Shown here: positions 24,725-37,748 of the stretch, piece by piece
Layout of the letters: every line of letters starts with the position of its first letter
Numbering within the stretch: position 1 is the first letter of the stretch
Notes under the pieces: generated by a model
Told to the model about the DNA's origin: nothing
The model's input: only the letters and a program-made list of their open reading frames with translations
Databases searched by the model: none
Assembly: GCF_905475395.1 (NCBI RefSeq)
Contig: NC_058339.1
Span: 57,111,172-57,175,171, forward strand
DNA length: 64,000 nt
Source of the DNA: Chrysoperla carnea
Lineage: Eukaryota; Arthropoda; Insecta; Neuroptera; Chrysopidae
Reading direction: 5' to 3'
Made by a program: the position numbers and the translations under genes

Positions 24725-27700
24725 ATGGCTGAATTAAATGACCCAGTTCCACTTCCTCCAGGATGGGATTGTAAATTTGATCCTCGAACTTCAAGATAGT
24801 TAGTATCAAAATATTTTTATATTATACCTATAATAATATTGAGAAGTACTTGAGTTTACAATAGTTTCTAATTTTGTTTCAAATATTCAATTTCTTAAAA
24901 ATATTTTATGAAACAAAAGCTGTAAATAAGTAATCCAATGTTTATGTTTAATTCAGTAATTCACATTAATATTTTTTAATTCATATAAATTCATTTAGTT
25001 CATAAATTTTAAAATTTGATTTGTATTATGTGTATTATGGGACATCTACAAGTTTCTTATATAACTAAATTAAGAGCGTGAAAAATGAATATTTAATGTA
25101 GGTACGAAATATGTATGTAAATTGTATTTTGTATTTACAATTATTAGTCAGCAAGATATCTCTGTTGATGATATCTCTGAATGGCTCCGAATTAATAGTT
25201 TTTCGCACCGGATATTATTACCAATATTAGAGTATGTACACCCCCCACTATCCAAAGCGAGCCCAAATTCGGAAAAAAAATCATTTGAAGATGAAAATGT
25301 TGTTGTAGATTATTTTTGACTCAAATTCATAATTCAGTCGACTTAACTTACCCTTAAATCTCAATATGAGCCAGATTTTCTTGTGTTTTTTGCAAACAAA
25401 CCACTGTCGTCGAAAATAAACGAAAAAGTGTATAAGTTTGTAAAAAGTTGGAGATTTCATTTACCTAAAAATTTCTATCTTTTTGCAACTTTGCGTACTA
25501 TACAAGCCTCGGGAATATAAGATATTAATAACAAAATTTCGTATTTTTCAGCTATTTTATTAATTACTACACCAAAACCACAACTTGGGAAGATCCACGC
25601 TTAAAAAATCAACAATTACAAAATCATGGAGGACATAATCAAAGAGTAAGCATTGGAGAATCAATTCCCTTACAGGTATATTATAAGTAAGCTAGGCAGT
25701 GCCACACGTATGAATGCGACTAACTCCATTCGATGTTCTACATATACATTTGATGTTTTAACCTTCAGATTTGTATTAGAGCCATTTAAGTGTTTAAAAC
25801 ATTTTCTAACCAATACAATTCATCTCTTTTTAATCGAAATTAATATTCATCATACTAAAAACATAGTACTTCTAGTAATAATATTAAAAAAGCGCATTAA
25901 AGGCTTGAACTTGTTTCAAGTAAAAGACTATACTCAGCTTAAAATTTTGTTTAGAGTATATGTACGTTTTTGTAGCACGAAAACAGCTTCGTATCTTAAT
26001 TTTCTATTAATCGGCTATTTTTAATTAAGAGATGCTCTTAATATAAAAAATCCATTCCTTTTTTAACATAAATATATATTCAGGTCCGACGAAAAAGTTC
26101 AAACCCGAGAGTCAGAAAGTGTAAGTAATGGAATGGGATGAAGTGCGTAAAAGAAACTGGATAGAGGTATGAGTCTAAAAGCAGAGTTATGAGAACACAA
26201 TAGCCTCTAAATTTTGAAAAATATTAAAATTTTCTATACCTTTTGTTTCTAATTAATAGGTGTTAGAAACACCGGACCTGAATATTTTTATTATTTATTA
26301 TTATATTAAAACTAGAGATCTGATCATGGACAAAGTGGAGAGAGATGCAAATCGAAAAATGTAAGAGGCAGAAAAACAAGAGTTTTTCGCCTAAGAGGGG
26401 CAGAACTTCATCAATGCAACAGTACTTTGACATATTATGTATACTCTAAGTCGAAATAAAGGCAAAACTTAAACCATTCTAAATGCTATAACTATAACAT
26501 TACATGTAATTCACACATAATGTCATAGTTATAACACTTAGAATAATAAAACACGTTCATTTTTTATGATCCAAAGTTTACATAATTAATCAGATGAGTT
26601 TACATAATTAATCATAATTAATCAAAATCCCCCATTACTTAATTGCTTATAACTTTTCCCTATTCAATAAAAATAATTAATGTTATTAATTGTTGTGAGC
26701 TTTAATTTGTGGAAGTTCATTTTAATTTAGTTTTAGAAAAATAAAATTTTATAAATTAATTATTTAAAAATATTTATTTATTTATTATAATTTGCAATTC
26801 CACTAATTTTATTTTAAAAAATATGTTAACATGTTTCGGGTTTTATCCCATTGTCGAAACTCAACAATGGTTTCGACAATGGGATAAAACCCGAAACATG
26901 TTAACATATTTTTTAAAATAAAATTAGTGGAATTGCAAATTATAATAAATAAATAAATATTTTTAAATAATTAATTTATAAAATTTTATTTTTCTAAAAC
27001 TAAATTAAAAATAATTAATGTTATCTAAAAAAATCCTTTTTTGTATCCTTTATTTTTGTGATCCTGCTTTGAATTATTGTTACCAATATTTAATGTTTTC
27101 CTATATCACACCTGTCTGTTTTTCAAATATCAAATTCATGTAATTCTAGCTCTACAGGAAAAATTATACCTTATTTTTATATTTAACGTTTAGATTATCT
27201 TTCTACTATCAAGATTGTTTTATGTTAAAATAGTTCGAAAAAAAATCTGTGATAAATTTATTATGAGCCTCATATTCATGCTTCACAACGAATATTTCGG
27301 TATATTTTCTGAATAAAAAAAAAGACATAATATATGACAGCAATCTGAAGAGGATTCATAAAAATTCTGATTAAGAAAATGTTCTCTTTAGGCTAATTTA
27401 AACCGGTTTTAAACATATATTTTGAAAATTTCTTTGGAATGTTATTGCATGGCAGAAAAAAACTCGTAAATTATTATTTTGGGGATATATGTAGGCGGAA
27501 ATTTTCTCAATGCGCCTCTGGAAGTAATTGAGCTATCGAAAACTAATTTTTTTTACAATTTTCTAATTAAAAAGTACTGCTGTAGATATGCGCATAGACA
27601 GTGGATTTTTTTCTATTGCCGATGGGTATGCGCAGGTATGATTATGAACTAATTGGCCTTTAAATGGAAGAACAACGTAGTATCTTTATCATTTTTTTAT

Positions 27701-30700
27701 TAGTGTCTTTTCAGGTGTCGATTGTAGATTAAAATCAAAATGAAATCCATTTCATTGATGAGTTTTTCTGCAACAAGAAACGATTATTTATCCGTGGCTT
27801 CTAAAGTACTATTATTACCAAAAACTAGTTTAAGATAATTATTTCTGTATATTAACTAATTTTTCCATTTTAATATCGATTTATATCTTGGTGTCTTTTC
27901 GATAGGTTGATAAAACTTGATGTATTAATTAATGAATCCTCAATTCCTAAATATGTATAGATATTCAAAAATGTATAACTAATTTGCACGCTGCTAATTT
28001 GGAAAACCCAGCACGGATCTCCTGACCTAAGGCGTAATCATGTGTACCCTAGTAATTCACATGCATCTCCTTTAAGAGCGTTTCAAATGCCTGCTAATTA
28101 CAGTCCCAAGACAATACCTTTGCAGGTAGGCTAACAAAATCCTAAAAATGCATGCAAATGTAGAATTAACAAATATGAACATTTTTATTTTTGTAAGCTA
28201 TGCAACATAATAAAAACTGTGCATAAATGTTTAAGGATATGAGTAAAGAAAGTCCTTTAGCGAATCGGAATAAAGTAAAAAATGAACAAGAGTCATCTTT
28301 AACAGCAGATACAGAACAATTAGTTACTAAAATAGGATCAATGTTTCCAACTGTGGCAGAAACACATATACGATTATTATTAAAAAAGTAAGTGAAATAT
28401 AATTTGAGAATTTTTTTTTTGAAAGTTGATTAACACTTGTGTTTGTTTTTTAACACAGCTTTTTAACGCAATTATTATCAGTTTTCAATATTAACGAGTT
28501 TTAAGTAAATCAAAAATAAACTTAATGCTTTCAATACTAACCATTTTCAGGTACTATAATCGTGAGGCTGTTGTAATGAGTGCTTTACAGGTTGAAAAAC
28601 ATCCGATAACAACACCAGGGCCGTATTCGACGCCCCCGCCTCCTATCAAAAATTTTTCAGCAATGGTAACTCGTGGGGGTAGTCCAATACAACGCCCTGG
28701 ATCTGGTGGCAGTGGAAGTTTTATAGGTTCACCACGAATTGGAGACACATTCAAGCATTCACCCAGACCCCACTCCTCACCCAAGATGAAATTGAGGTTA
28801 CTACTAAACCCATCAAACTGCTTGCGTTTAGTTTGTGTCATTTGCATGAATATAGGTATTTTCATGTTGCATGAATCTTTTTTTAAGTCCATTTTCAATT
28901 TTTCATTTACAAATTCATTATTGCATGTTTTAAACTTTTAAAAATATTACTATATTACTATAAAAACAGTTTACTTTTTAACTAAGGAATGATATTGAAT
29001 TAATTTGTATGGACAATATAATTTTTGTAACGAGAATGATGTTTTATATTAATTGTAGGTAAATTGTATGCTTGTAAACCCAACTATTAACAAAGTTTTA
29101 TTCCAAAATAAAGGCCATAATTAGATTACAGGTAGTTTATGTATATTACTAGGCTTTGATGCACTTCAACGATCAACCAATGAGAATTTACGACTAGAGA
29201 TAATGAGTTTATTATATGTTTTCGTATTCTTAATTAGATATCATGTTTCTTATTTGTTAATTGATGATGAGCGTCAATGAACTAAATATTTGCTAGACAA
29301 AAACAACTAGATCTGATAGAAAATGTACTATAGACAGAAACTATTTTAACTGGCGTAAAATGTATACAACTCCTTAAAGGGGACATCAAAGATCGTTTAA
29401 TGTCCCCACACAACGCCGAGCCGATCCGAATCAATGCCGACAGTAAAATTCTAAGTCGGTAAAGCGAACGTTCATAATTTACATTTGAATTAAGTTTACA
29501 CCGCTTTTTTTCATTTTTCTAAACAATTAGTAGCTAGATGCCACTTGAACAACAATTTTCACCTACGAACCAACGCCTGAAAGATATAGTTTCCAATATC
29601 TGGGGCAGGTTGCTCAAAAAGGACAATGTCTACTGGGCATCTAGGGAAGATAATTAACAAGTATTGTGGTTTTTTTAATCCCAGCTTTCGAATTCTTGAA
29701 TTTACCGTGACCAGTATACGTAAATTTCAGAAAACGTAGTTAGAGTTAGTTTCTTGTTTTTATACCCAACGGATACTGAGTACTTGTAATAAACATAGAG
29801 CATAGTGATCACATACCAGCTCATACCAACTTATGAAATTTTGATGTTACAAATTATATCCTACGAACTTCTAAGGACTTTTTTTTACTTAGAACGGTTT
29901 TTACGATATCACTATATATTGTCCGAAAATATTATTATGGGACACCTTATTTATATAGAAAATTTTTTTTAACTAGATCCCTGATATTATGGAATAAAGA
30001 AAGGCCATTTGGTCCCCGTATTTGCTCGGAGCATTTAAAGTGATCAAAGTCTACTAATTAAACTCATTTTACCACAAAAAATATTTGTAAATAAATAGCA
30101 TTTTGAACTAGCATAAAATATTTAGCTTAGCTATTAGCTATTTTATTTGAATTCTTGTGTTGGTTTTTTTATCTAATACATCTAGGGATTTTAGAATGGG
30201 TCAACTTTCAATTGCGATGATAGAAATTCATAATGTAATTTTTCAGGCTGTTCTCTGCTCGTGCCTTATTGTAATAAAATATTCGAGCCTATACATGAAC
30301 ACCAAAATAACTAGCAATTACTAATATTATATAAACTTTTAGATATATGAAAAGTATATTTCCTTCGGTAGAAGAAACAATATTGCTAGATGTTTTAACC
30401 AGTAATGAGAATAATGTACAAAAAGCATCTGAAGCATTGCTAGAAATGGGATATGAAAAGAAAGATATGAAACCACCAAAATTACAACAAACAAAATCGG
30501 AAGAAGACAAAGCTAATGCAACCGATACTTCTAAAGAACCGACACCACCACCCAGAATGAAAACATTAGAAGAAAAAGCAAAAAGTAAAAAAAATTATGA
30601 AATATAATAAATAAACAATTTATAAACTGAAAATGAATATTTACAGTTAAAGCTCAATTGCAAGAAGATTATCCAAATATTCCGGAGCAAGTTATTAATT

Positions 30701-33233
30701 TAGCTCTGGATAGTGTTAATTATCAAATAATTCGTGCCAATCAAATTTTACAAATAATGATTCAAGAAGATAATAAACCTCAAGAAAATAACAACGAGGA
30801 TGAAATTGAAAATAATACTTTAGTTACACCTACGTAAGTATTGATTCAGTTGGAATGTTTTTTTTACAATATCGCAAAGTAATATGAGCATGTGGAATGA
30901 TTTTCTTTATAATTCGTTCATTAATCATCCACCATTCATTAAACAGTAAAATTTTTACAATTAAATATTGTCCTAAACTTTTTGATACTATATTGATCAT
31001 TCATTTTATCATCTTCATAATTGTAATTAGCAGCTCATCACCGTCACATTGGGTTTATAATTTATTTTGATTTTGAAAACAAAATGTCCTCCTCACTATT
31101 ATTATCTTTTTGATCATTCTCTATTGTAATAGGAGGGTCTTTAACTCTTCTCTATTTCAATAATAGTAGCCCTACCAAACAACTCTTCAGTCTTCTGGCA
31201 TGACAACATTAAAAGCGATCTTTAAATTGGAATCCCTCGTAAAGTCCGACACTATAAGATCATTTAATTTACCTACCTCTGATTATCGCATATTCCTTTT
31301 GATACAGATACGGTAACGACACTGACATTTCAACAGAAGTAAATACAGTAATATTGAATATTACAGTGATACTAATTGATACTACACTTTTTATATATTA
31401 AAAAACATAAGATTTGTGGTAGGCTCATTTCTTTGTCGGCATATCATGAGCGCATAATAGATGGTAGGTATAATCATGTACACTCATGACTCCGCCGTCG
31501 CTTACCAAAACGCCCAGATATATGAAAGTAAAATACCCTATTTTCAATAACTTACAAAGTATCAACAATATATCAAATATTCGTTGCTTAAACACGTTCT
31601 TAGATTATAGGACGGGTATACATATATTACAAATTTGCCTATATCTATGGAAGTTTAAACACACATTTATATAATCACTACGAAATATTGCAACAACAAA
31701 AAAAATCAGTATGAAGGACCACCATTCATCCTCTAACCACATACTTCATCTATTGGAATATTCGACATCTATTGGAATATTTTTCTGAAATGTGTCGCGA
31801 CTTAACTTCATTTACCTTAATTACACAATCATGAATAATTAAGGTAATAAAGGTGTGCTCGTACTTGAGTAACCAAATATATATCAAACGTTGCGATCAA
31901 TGGTTAGGGATGAAAAGCCTGCCTGGCCAGGCCACCCTCTTTGATTTTGACTATCCTTAAATGCTTAATATCGTCTGTCTGCACTTGATATATTGAAATA
32001 AGTATTTACGACACGAGTTTTAGAAAATTATTAATATTTTTTATTAAAAATATGGTAAACCAGTAAAGATAAATTATTTCAATGCTTACAATGTTTTATT
32101 TTTATTGCTTAATACATAATAACCGCACTACCATCATAAAGGTATTTTTTCATCGGTTTTATATTAAACGATCGTAAGTTTTAGCTAAAATAATTTAATT
32201 TTTTTTAAATTATTGAAGATTGGCTAATTTTTTATCATTCCAAATTACATGGCACCAATTGAATTGGCTTAGAGCACTGCCATCACGCTGCAAAAAATGT
32301 ATATTATTGAATATGAAAATAGACCAAAATATCCATGCAATTATTTTCTCATAAAACTTTGCGATAAAACTTAATATATATAGTATCATAGAATATCTGT
32401 AAAAGAGAAATTTCTACTCTACAGCTTAACGAAAGATGACAAATTTATTAGATCAAGAACTCCTGAACCATCACCTGAAAAAAAACCTGTCACTGATTTG
32501 AATAAAAATTGGCGTAATAAAAATATAAATGTACCCGCAAAGTAAGATAGAGGAAATAAATGCAAACAAAATAAAGTTAATTTTAATAAACTTGAATATT
32601 TTTCTAGAACTTCTAGAGAGGAAAGTATTGAGAATGATACTCAAGAATATAAATCAAAGTGTATTATAACACCACATGGACCAAATTTACAACTACAACA
32701 AGGTCCTAATAACGATTTATTATTGTAAGTATGTACAGATTAAGGAAATCCTCCCACTGGTCAACAATTGATTTTTCACATATCAATCACAATTTCATTA
32801 AGTTCATTGGAATTTATCTCTCAATCGATTGTCGCTATGATTTCAACTTAAACGAAACACATTTAATACGTCGTTTGTTATTACGACACTGTTGTACAGG
32901 CAAAACGGCAATTAATTGTATAATCGATTTAAGAGGACAACTGACTTTCAACCAGCGGGAGGATCCCCTTAGCTAAAAAACTGAAATTAATTTTAATTTT
33001 ATATGTGACTATTTAGACCAGATTATACCACTTGGAATGGTGCAAATCCAAATTTGGCAAATGGAAGAAATTTATCATACGCTAAAGGTCCGAATAAATT
33101 GTTACTTCAATCAAAGACATATCAAGCTAAAGGTCCAAACAATGATATTAGAAAAGGGCCAATTTTTGGATTGGCAAAAGGAAGTATTTATTCACAATTA
33201 AAATCAATATTGAATGAATCACGTGCTAAATAA
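24725..33233 (+). CDS. WW domain and triple CUE-like domain protein, ten exons
   Basis: Exons: 24725-24798, 25552-25675, 28012-28125, 28236-28387, 28551-28796, 30343-30584, 30647-30833, 32425-32541, 32608-32724, 33017-33233. All junctions are GT-AG and in phase, giving 529 aa. A WW domain spans residues 10-41 (LPPGW, then W37 and P40 in TWEDPR), a class that binds proline-rich ligands. CUE-like ubiquitin-binding modules lie at about 130-172 (with MFP at 140-142), 238-275 (IFP) and 320-357 (DYP in place of MFP). Between CUE1 and CUE2 is a proline/glycine/serine linker with PPPPP-like runs. The C-terminus repeats GPN motifs (HGPN, QGPN, AKGPN twice). There is no signal peptide or membrane segment. 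A cytoplasmic ubiquitin-linked adaptor is the likely role; I do not recognise a named orthologue. Acidic Ser/Glu-rich linkers separate the modules. The exon 6/7 intron is only 62 nt with a weak donor (GTAAAA). Confidence 0.85.
26474..26547. repeat. Short hairpin repeat in intron 2
   Basis: 'ttctaaatgctataactataacatt' is mirrored by 'aatgtcatagttataacacttagaa' across a ~20-bp spacer, giving ~25-bp imperfect arms inside the second intron of the WW/CUE gene. It may be a tiny MITE. Confidence 0.6.
26720..27010. repeat. Perfect palindrome, 141-bp arms, 9-bp spacer
   Basis: Left arm 26720-26860 and right arm 26870-27010 appear to be exact reverse complements, separated by TCAACAATG at 26861-26869. 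The arms hold 'tgttaacatgtttcgggtt' and its complement near the centre. An 18-bp direct repeat, AAAAATAATTAATGTTAT, sits at 26669-26686 and 27007-27024, overlapping the right arm's outer end. It lies in intron 2 of the WW/CUE gene and encodes nothing. Confidence 0.9.
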
Positions 33234-33264
33234 ATTTTAGCACGTACTCTCTTTTATTGAGAAG

Positions 33265-33270
33265 AATAAA
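33265..33270 (+). promoter_or_regulatory. Poly(A) signal of the WW/CUE gene
   Basis: AATAAA occurs 32 nt after the stop codon. It is the first canonical signal downstream and would give a very short 3' UTR. Confidence 0.5.
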
Positions 33271-36200
33271 TATAAACATTGAATTAATTTAGACAGATCT
33301 CATAGTATCAATAGACAAATCGTCGTCCTGATAAATGTATTTATTGCATATCAAATTCTTAAAATTTTTTAACTGAATGAACTTTACCCAAATTATTTAG
33401 TAAACTCATTAATCTAAATCGAACTCAATGACGCTTAAGCTTGTGATGCTTTTAGCTACTTTATAAATGTGGATTAACTAAGTCAATACTTTTTTTTTTT
33501 AAATAAATTCGATTCAAGTTCTATTGTTTCCGAAACTAAAATATTATGTAATCCATGAAGAATTTTTGAAGCGTCAATTTTAGTTTACTATTTCAAAGTT
33601 GTTATGAAATATGCAAACTATTTTCACTAGGATTACATTATTGAGCGTCTAACTGTCCGTTAAATTGTTAAATGTGCGTTTGGTAATTGATTAACAAATT
33701 CAAGTACCTTCGTTGAGTACCTTTATTACTCATAAAACATTATTAATTCATATTATTTTGTCAACCGCGCATTTTCCACTTTTTAAGGTGACCAATGTTT
33801 TATAGTGAAAAGGAAGACATAAATGAATTATTTACTAGATGATGAATTATTAAAGCATTGAAAGTACTTGCCTGTGTATAATTGAATATACAATAATTAG
33901 TTTAGATTCGAATTACGATTAAGCCATTAAAAGAGCTTTTGTAACGCGTTGTAGCTTCTTTTCTTTAAAAGCATTCCAAGAGCTAAGTATTCATGAAGGC
34001 TTTGATCTAAATGTATAATCTGACACTTAACTTGCTGATTGTCTCGGCGTTATTCGAATAAGAAAATTCCTAAAGGGGGGGGGGGTGATTGGTCACCTTA
34101 CTTTTTCTTTAAACAAATTACTTTCCGCAACTTGATCCGTGGTTTCTTAACGTACAAAAAGCTCTGGAAAGTAAATAAGATATTCATTTAAAAAAATGTA
34201 TTTTTTTCGCAATCACGTTTCGCTGCGTCATGGAGTCTTTATGGACGCTCTATTTCGCTATCTATGAATATAAACAATTATTTATTCGCGGTTGCAATCG
34301 CGGTATATCTTGAGAATATATATTTTTATGAAATTACCCCAAAGTTATTTTTTTATAGATAATATTTAAAGAATTTGTGATTATTACATTTTCTTATTTA
34401 GCTTAAACTAATTTTCTAATATTCACGTCCTTGAATGAGGCTGTGGCTAGTGCAATGGAAACGCCGCCCACATTATAATAATAACTAACGTACCTTTAAA
34501 CTAATACCAAATTTCTAAACTTATCTTTTTATTTATGCTTCTTGTTATGTGTTGTGTAAGTTTAAAAAACTTTGTTTAGGTATTTTAATTGTTTTGTAAA
34601 TTTGAAGTCCATTCATTCTTTGTAAGTAAAGATGCTTTTTAAGAGTATGTTTTACTAACGGAAGTGGCTCATATTTATTTACTTTGAAATTTAAGTAATA
34701 ATATGCCTGAATTTGAATAATTGTAAAATTTATGACATCGGTATTTGATATAAAGAAACATAAACATCTGAGTGGAAGAAATGCCCGCCCAGATTTATAT
34801 ATTTTTCAAATATCCGGTAATGATTGATGCCATAAAATATTTGAAGAATTCAATATCTTCCAGTAGATCCTACCAATAAAAACTAAACTAACTACCAATA
34901 AAAATCCATGTTTAGAGACAATCTCCCTCGAAATGTTATTATTCTGAGAATTGTTGTATGTTAAATAGATAATTGTAAATTATCAGTGTCAAACGTTTAG
35001 AAAACTTATTGTGCAAAATATACGTAACTAGGAAATACGTAATAGGATCCACCCTACAAAAAATTGGTGGAAGGTTGTTCTTATTTTGATTATTTTCCAC
35101 CAGATTAATTAACTTTCTAGGGACTTATTTTCGACTTTTTTGAATTTATCGGAAGTATTTTCATAATAATGAATATGTTGAATACTAAATTTAGATTCAG
35201 TGAAAACTTCCACTTCAATTATGTGTTTACTGCACTAAAATAAAGAAAGAAATATAAGGAATATATACATATATATATATATATTTATAATGCGTGATGT
35301 GATGTATCAATTAGGTTATTCGCGCGAGTGGATGAGGTATGAAAATAATGAAACTCTTTACGACAAAGGCAAAGCCCAAACTTAAATTTAAATACAAAAA
35401 TTTGAAGTCTTTCAAAAAAAAAAAAAAAAATAGGATAAAAAACATCATCCACCGTTGAGATATTCCCGACTCCAAGAAACCATAGATAGCACTATCGTGA
35501 CGGTTGAAGAGGGTATATATAAATCTATCTCCATGGTATAAAAAAACAAACAATTAGTAGGAATTCACTTTTTTGTCATTTAATTATACGTTCAAAGTTA
35601 ATGTTTACATCTTCGTTAACCGCCATTACAGTGCTATCTATGGTATCTTAGGGTCGCAAATAGTGGAGAATTATCTTTCTTTTTTCTACCTCATTTTTTC
35701 AATCTCTAATGCTGTATATAATCAAAATAAATATCTTTACAGCGATTAATATATAACGTCCAAAATAAGTATATTTGAAAACTGTCCTCAGAGTGTGGTT
35801 TTAATACCCTGAGACGAAATCCAGTAGCTAATTTCCATGTACTAATAAACATTTTAAATTGGTTTTAACTATCCTGTCCAATAAACAGTCACAAAGACTG
35901 TTAAATCAATGTATCTGATGTTTAATGTAAAATTTAGAAATATTCTACGTCATCATCGTTCAGAACTTGTAGTACATAAAATGTTTATCTTCTATTGTTT
36001 AGTACATTGATAAGTGTGCTGTGACCCAATGTAATTTGTTTTGATCAACCAGAATAATGTGCATACGAATCCGGGAATATATGATAACAAGCAGCCATTA
36101 ATTGGCAAGTTGCCTGTTAACATTTTGATTAGCACCGCAATAATAAATCTGACGCACATAAGATTCTTGGCGTGTTATCTACGGTCCTACACGATCGCTC

Positions 36201-37391
36201 TACTATCGATTCACATACATAATTATCTCCCCAAAAAAATGATATAGAATCGTTTTGAATATTTTGAAAATTTTATAAAATTCTATCTAATGTTAATATT
36301 TTAGAATAGATTTCAGTTTAATATTTGCAATATTGCAAAGTGCAATTTTATCTCGATTTCAATAATTTTATAAATATATCAATCGTATTTATAATCTGAT
36401 TTACTAGCCATTAATTACTATCATTATATTATTTGAGTTAGGAAATGGTTACGAATATATTCCTCTTTATAATAGCAATAAAGTGCTATAAAACCAAAAG
36501 CTTATTCAACAGTCATATTTAAATAGTCTATTAATAAAATATGCTTAAGCGACCATAAGATAATACTAATTTGAAATTTCTTCCTTGAATGTCTTCCTCT
36601 AAAACCAATGCTTAATCTCCAAAATAATAAAAGATTTACATTTCCATATCAGTCCTCTAAATACATTCAAGACTATTCAATGTATACTAATTATTTAGCC
36701 CGCAGGCCCATGCCGAAAAATTTACTGATTACATGACCGTTGAGATTTTGTATGTGTTTTTTAAGTTCTTTTTCACAACTTCTTTCTTGAGAAAATTCTT
36801 GGTAGCTGGTGAAATCATTTTGTCCAACACTCAATAATAATCTGTTCGGGGTATCTGCTCACCGACACCTTGAAAATTGCAAATGCAAGTTTTCGAAGCC
36901 CCTTAAAAAGGTCGCCTCGTTGCCGAGAATTTTTCTATGTAAGAAGTTGTTCAAAAGAACACAGAGAAAACATATAGAAAATCTTAAAGCTGATGAAGTT
37001 AGTAATTTTAGTGTTTTTAACAAGATTTTAGGCGTGAGTCTGTGGACTCGAACGAACCGTGAATTCGCATGATTTTTGAAAAATATTCATACTGTTACCT
37101 TATAATTTGTTCGAAATCGATATCTTATAAATACTCTTCGTAAATTTAATTCGATAATTGTAGGTATGTGGTTCTTATTACTATAAAAAAGTTAAAATTG
37201 GCTTATGTAAATCAGACTAAATATTGTATTGATAAAAACTCAACATTAAATTAAATGGAATTGAAAAAAAAATCAGTTAGGATCTATTAATAACAACATA
37301 TTAATATCAGAGATTGTAATATTTTTAAATAAAAAACTTAATAATGTACGTACTTAGAACTAATTCATAAAATTATTTTTGTATTAATATA
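33271..37391. other. Gene-free intergenic sequence with simple repeats
   Basis: No supported gene. Simple features are a run of 11 G at 34075-34085 and an (AT)n tract at 35261-35284. The 87-codon frame at 36809-37072 has no recognised domain. The region ends at the left terminus of the DNA transposon. Confidence 0.45.
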
Positions 37392-37404
37392 TACCCAGAC
37401 AGCA
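37392..37404 (+). repeat. Left terminal inverted repeat with TA
   Basis: TACCCAGACAGCA; the exact inverse occurs at 43747-43759. A longer match is not evident, so the TIR proper is about 11 bp plus TA. Confidence 0.9.
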
Positions 37405-37748
37405 CGCAAATCATAAAGAATCCAGTACGGATTCATTTAAAGGATTTCTTACCGGAGTCTTATTACGGCTTCTTACAGAATTCATTTTTAAGAGGTCCTA
37501 AAAAAGAATTCTTCAAGAACCTCAAACAAAGACTTCAGATTTTTGACACTTGCAAGTGTTCTTTTTTCTCAATTCTTACAGTATTCAAAAATAAGAACAC
37601 CTGAAGACATTTTTAATCTGTTCTAGACTTACGCATGCGCAATGCGTCTTATGAAAATGAATGGTTGTGTTTTCTAACCAAACAATTCTGTTTATTTATA
37701 ATTATTTACTTTTTCTCACTCAAAGACTTTTTTCCATTATAAAAAAAA

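Noticed and set aside
25653-26024. 123-codon frame on +
   Set aside because: It begins inside exon 2 in another frame and continues into intron 2; no domain or splice support.
28554-28898. 114-codon frame on the minus strand
   Set aside because: Antisense to exon 5 of the WW/CUE gene; its openness follows from the coding strand's composition.
34075-34085. Run of 11 G as a quadruplex or regulatory signal
   Set aside because: A single homopolymer without further G-tracts; most likely slippage or sequencing noise.
36809-37072. 87-codon frame with several Cys and Lys
   Set aside because: No recognised domain, splice partner or conserved motif; it lies between gene-free DNA and the transposon end.
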